This document shows, piece by piece, positions 15,113 to 16,805 of a stretch of 16,805 nt of DNA. The notes under the pieces were generated by a model. It worked only from the letters and a program-made list of their open reading frames with translations. It made no database searches and had not been told where the DNA came from. Within the stretch, counting starts at the first letter, position 1. The number at the start of each line of letters is the position of its first letter. The translations under genes and the position numbers were made by a program. The stretch comes from JANNWF01 sp052390415 (lineage in GTDB: Bacteria > Pseudomonadota > Gammaproteobacteria > Xanthomonadales > Xanthomonadaceae), in assembly GCA_052390415.1 (NCBI GenBank), contig JBQTGY010000125.1:1-16805 (forward strand), read 5' to 3'.

Positions 15113-16805
15113 ACACTGCTATGCTTGCCCCGGTTGACCAACTACTACACGCCGTCAGCATGTATCGTCGAAATGCCCGATTCTCAATACTCCTGGGCGC
15201 AGGGTCTTCTGTTGATGCAGGTGTTCCTGCAGCAGGACAAATCGTTGATGAAGCATTGAGACAGCTGTTTGCCAGAAAGTACTCTTTAGTCACTTCACCC
15301 ATCCACGTCGATGGAATGAAATCGGAAAAGGAACTCAGAGAATGGGCCTATGCTGAGCGTCTCATCGTTCCAGAGTTCGAATACTCATCGTGCATGGAAT
15401 CCTTGTTTCCTTTTCCAGAGCTTCGTCAGGAATGGCTTACCCGCTACTTCGAGGATGCTCACCCGACATCGCAGCATGTGACCCTCGCAGAGCTTGCCCG
15501 AGAAAGAACAATTGATGCGGTGTTCACGACGAACTTTGATCGTCTGATCGAATCTGCTTCGCCAAATACATTTGCCGTAGTCAGCCATAGGAGCCAATCA
15601 CGGGATGTCCCACGAAACTCACCCGCGTTATACAAGCTGCATGGTGATTTCTTGTTTCAATCGATTCGGAACACCATTCAGGAGTGCACTACACTAGATG
15701 TAGATGAAGCTCAGGCGATTCGACGACATGCATCAGGCAATGGATTCATAGTTCTTGGTTACGGTGGTGGCGACCTATCGGTAATGAGCGCTCTACAAGG
15801 CTTGAGCCCCGAAGATCTTCCACTCGGTCTATGGTGGCTCGTCAGACCGGGCGATGAAATTCCGTCATCCGCCTTGCGGCTCCACAACACACTACTGCCC
15901 AATATGCGGTTTGTGGAGTGTGCTGGGTTTAGTCAGTTCATAAACTCGTTAGAAACTTGCACGCGAGTCAACAAGTCATCGTCACGTCGCGCAACATTAG
16001 ACCAAGGCCTCTGGGTCGCCCACGACGGTTCTCTCGGTAAGTTTTTGCGCTCTTTGTTCGACTGGGAAAGTTCACCACTTCATCCGTCAATGGCATTGGT
16101 TTACGGTCAGACAGGAATTGGGAAGACACGATGTGCCTGGCGCTTTTTGAGCGAAGTTTCCAACCGAAGAAACATCGTAATAATTGAATCAAACCAAGGT
16201 GCCAGTGCGAGAACTCCCGCTGAACTTAAAGATGCGCTCTCTAGCAAATTGAAGGGTGCGGATTGGCAAAGTCGATTGGGCCCAAGTGATATTATGGTAT
16301 TTGTGGATGACTTGCACGGCCATGAGGAGAAGGAGCTTTGGAAATCACTTCAAGATCTTTCGCGGTTTGCAAAGGTACTCGTGACGTGCCGTGATACCCG
16401 ACGTCCGCAGGCATCAACAACACCCGTTACGCTTGTTGCATTTTTCGAACACCCTGGAATGAGGGTCGAGGAACTCATTGAGCTCGCATCAATGTTCCGG
16501 ATTCCGTCTTTGGATAGTCTTAGCGACGAGGCCCGCCAGGAAGAACTTCACAAAATGGCCACGGTAGCTGGAAACAATGTCCAAAAACTGCTCACTGCCG
16601 CAATGCTTCACCAAGACAAGCAGTTTGGCGACAGAGCACCGTCATCGTATGCCGAACTCGTAGAGCGGGCATGGGATACGGAAGACGAGCTGGTAGCCGT
16701 CACACTTTCACTTTTTGCCGGACCTACGTCGACGAGCCAGATTGCAGCCGCTAGTGGAGTCTCGCTCGGAAGGGTAAACGCCCATGTTGAAGCCTACTGC
16801 CAAGA
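15109..16805 (+). CDS. SIR2-STAND NTPase (Avs5-like), 3' end outside the window
   Basis: The frame is open from ATG 15109 to the right edge, 565 residues. A SIR2 domain comes first (about 20-285). It has the NAD-binding loop LLGAGSSVDAGVP (28-40), TTNFDRL (140-146) with Asn142 and Asp144, KLHGD with catalytic His178, and VLGYGGGD (215-222). Next is a STAND-type P-loop NTPase: Walker A GQTGIGKT (333-340), Walker B IMVFVDD (395-401), and VTCRD (425-429) as the sensor region. A likely winged-helix region begins near 515. The C-terminal sensor repeats expected of STAND proteins would lie past the edge. Avs5-type proteins of this architecture sense phage proteins, oligomerise, and deplete NAD through SIR2. 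The key residues for NADase and ATPase activity are present. GGGAG before the start and the ATGA overlap with the radical SAM gene put it in the same operon. An ATG 12 nt downstream (15121) is a possible alternative start. Confidence 0.9.
   Translation, partial: MNTAMLAPVDQLLHAVSMYRRNARFSILLGAGSSVDAGVPAAGQIVDEALRQLFARKYSLVTSPIHVDGMKSEKELREWAYAERLIVPEFEYSSCMESLFPFPELRQEWLTRYFEDAHPTSQHVTLAELARERTIDAVFTTNFDRLIESASPNTFAVVSHRSQSRDVPRNSPALYKLHGDFLFQSIRNTIQECTTLDVDEAQAIRRHASGNGFIVLGYGGGDLSVMSALQGLSPEDLPLGLWWLVRPGDEIPSSALRLHNTLLPNMRFVECAGFSQFINSLETCTRVNKSSSRRATLDQGLWVAHDGSLGKFLRSLFDWESSPLHPSMALVYGQTGIGKTRCAWRFLSEVSNRRNIVIIESNQGASARTPAELKDALSSKLKGADWQSRLGPSDIMVFVDDLHGHEEKELWKSLQDLSRFAKVLVTCRDTRRPQASTTPVTLVAFFEHPGMRVEELIELASMFRIPSLDSLSDEARQEELHKMATVAGNNVQKLLTAAMLHQDKQFGDRAPSSYAELVERAWDTEDELVAVTLSLFAGPTSTSQIAAASGVSLGRVNAHVEAYCQ

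Overview
The window looks like an accessory or genomic-island segment of a GC-rich proteobacterium. A beta- or gammaproteobacterium such as a burkholderial or xanthomonad relative would fit, but this is inferred from composition, the IS21 element and the antitoxin type only. No housekeeping gene is visible. By eye, positions 1 to about 11,900 are GC-rich with matching codon use. From about 12,000 to the right edge the DNA is clearly more AT-rich, which suggests a separate acquisition.

Layout, left to right. (1) Positions 1-1253 hold the truncated end of an IS21-family insertion sequence. It carries a frameshifted istA transposase on the minus strand and an array of five ~22-bp end repeats. 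(2) Next to it, on the minus strand, is an orphan Xre/MbcA/ParS-type (DUF2384-like) antitoxin gene, followed by what looks like a degraded partner gene cut off by the IS. (3) Positions 2281-11425 hold a two-gene plus-strand operon for two giant proteins without a recognisable family (1397 and 1648 aa), 4 nt apart. Two perfect dyads lie upstream. (4) A ~640-bp stretch without a convincing gene follows, containing a perfect hairpin. (5) Positions 12068-13166 hold a two-gene membrane module: a small four-helix membrane protein and a membrane-anchored, coiled-coil, nucleoside 2-deoxyribosyltransferase/TIR-like protein with its NPNV...YELG motif intact. (6) From about 13,384 to the right edge there is a promoter with a built-in palindrome, a 27-codon ORF with a strong ribosome binding site, and then a tightly coupled operon: a CYTH-domain triphosphate enzyme, a radical SAM enzyme, and a SIR2-STAND NTPase that runs off the window.

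Regions 5 and 6 look like a defense island. The SIR2-STAND protein has the architecture of Avs5-like anti-phage NADases, and the NDT/TIR-like protein belongs to a superfamily of nucleotide- and NAD-cleaving effectors. The most interesting candidate for an undescribed system is CYTH + radical SAM + SIR2-STAND. All active-site residues I can check are present, and the stop and start codons overlap, so the three genes should be expressed together. The functional link (a modified or hydrolysed triphosphate, or a modified peptide, sensed by or feeding a NAD-depleting STAND effector) is inference. The giant gene pair is a second candidate, with no motif that gives a function.
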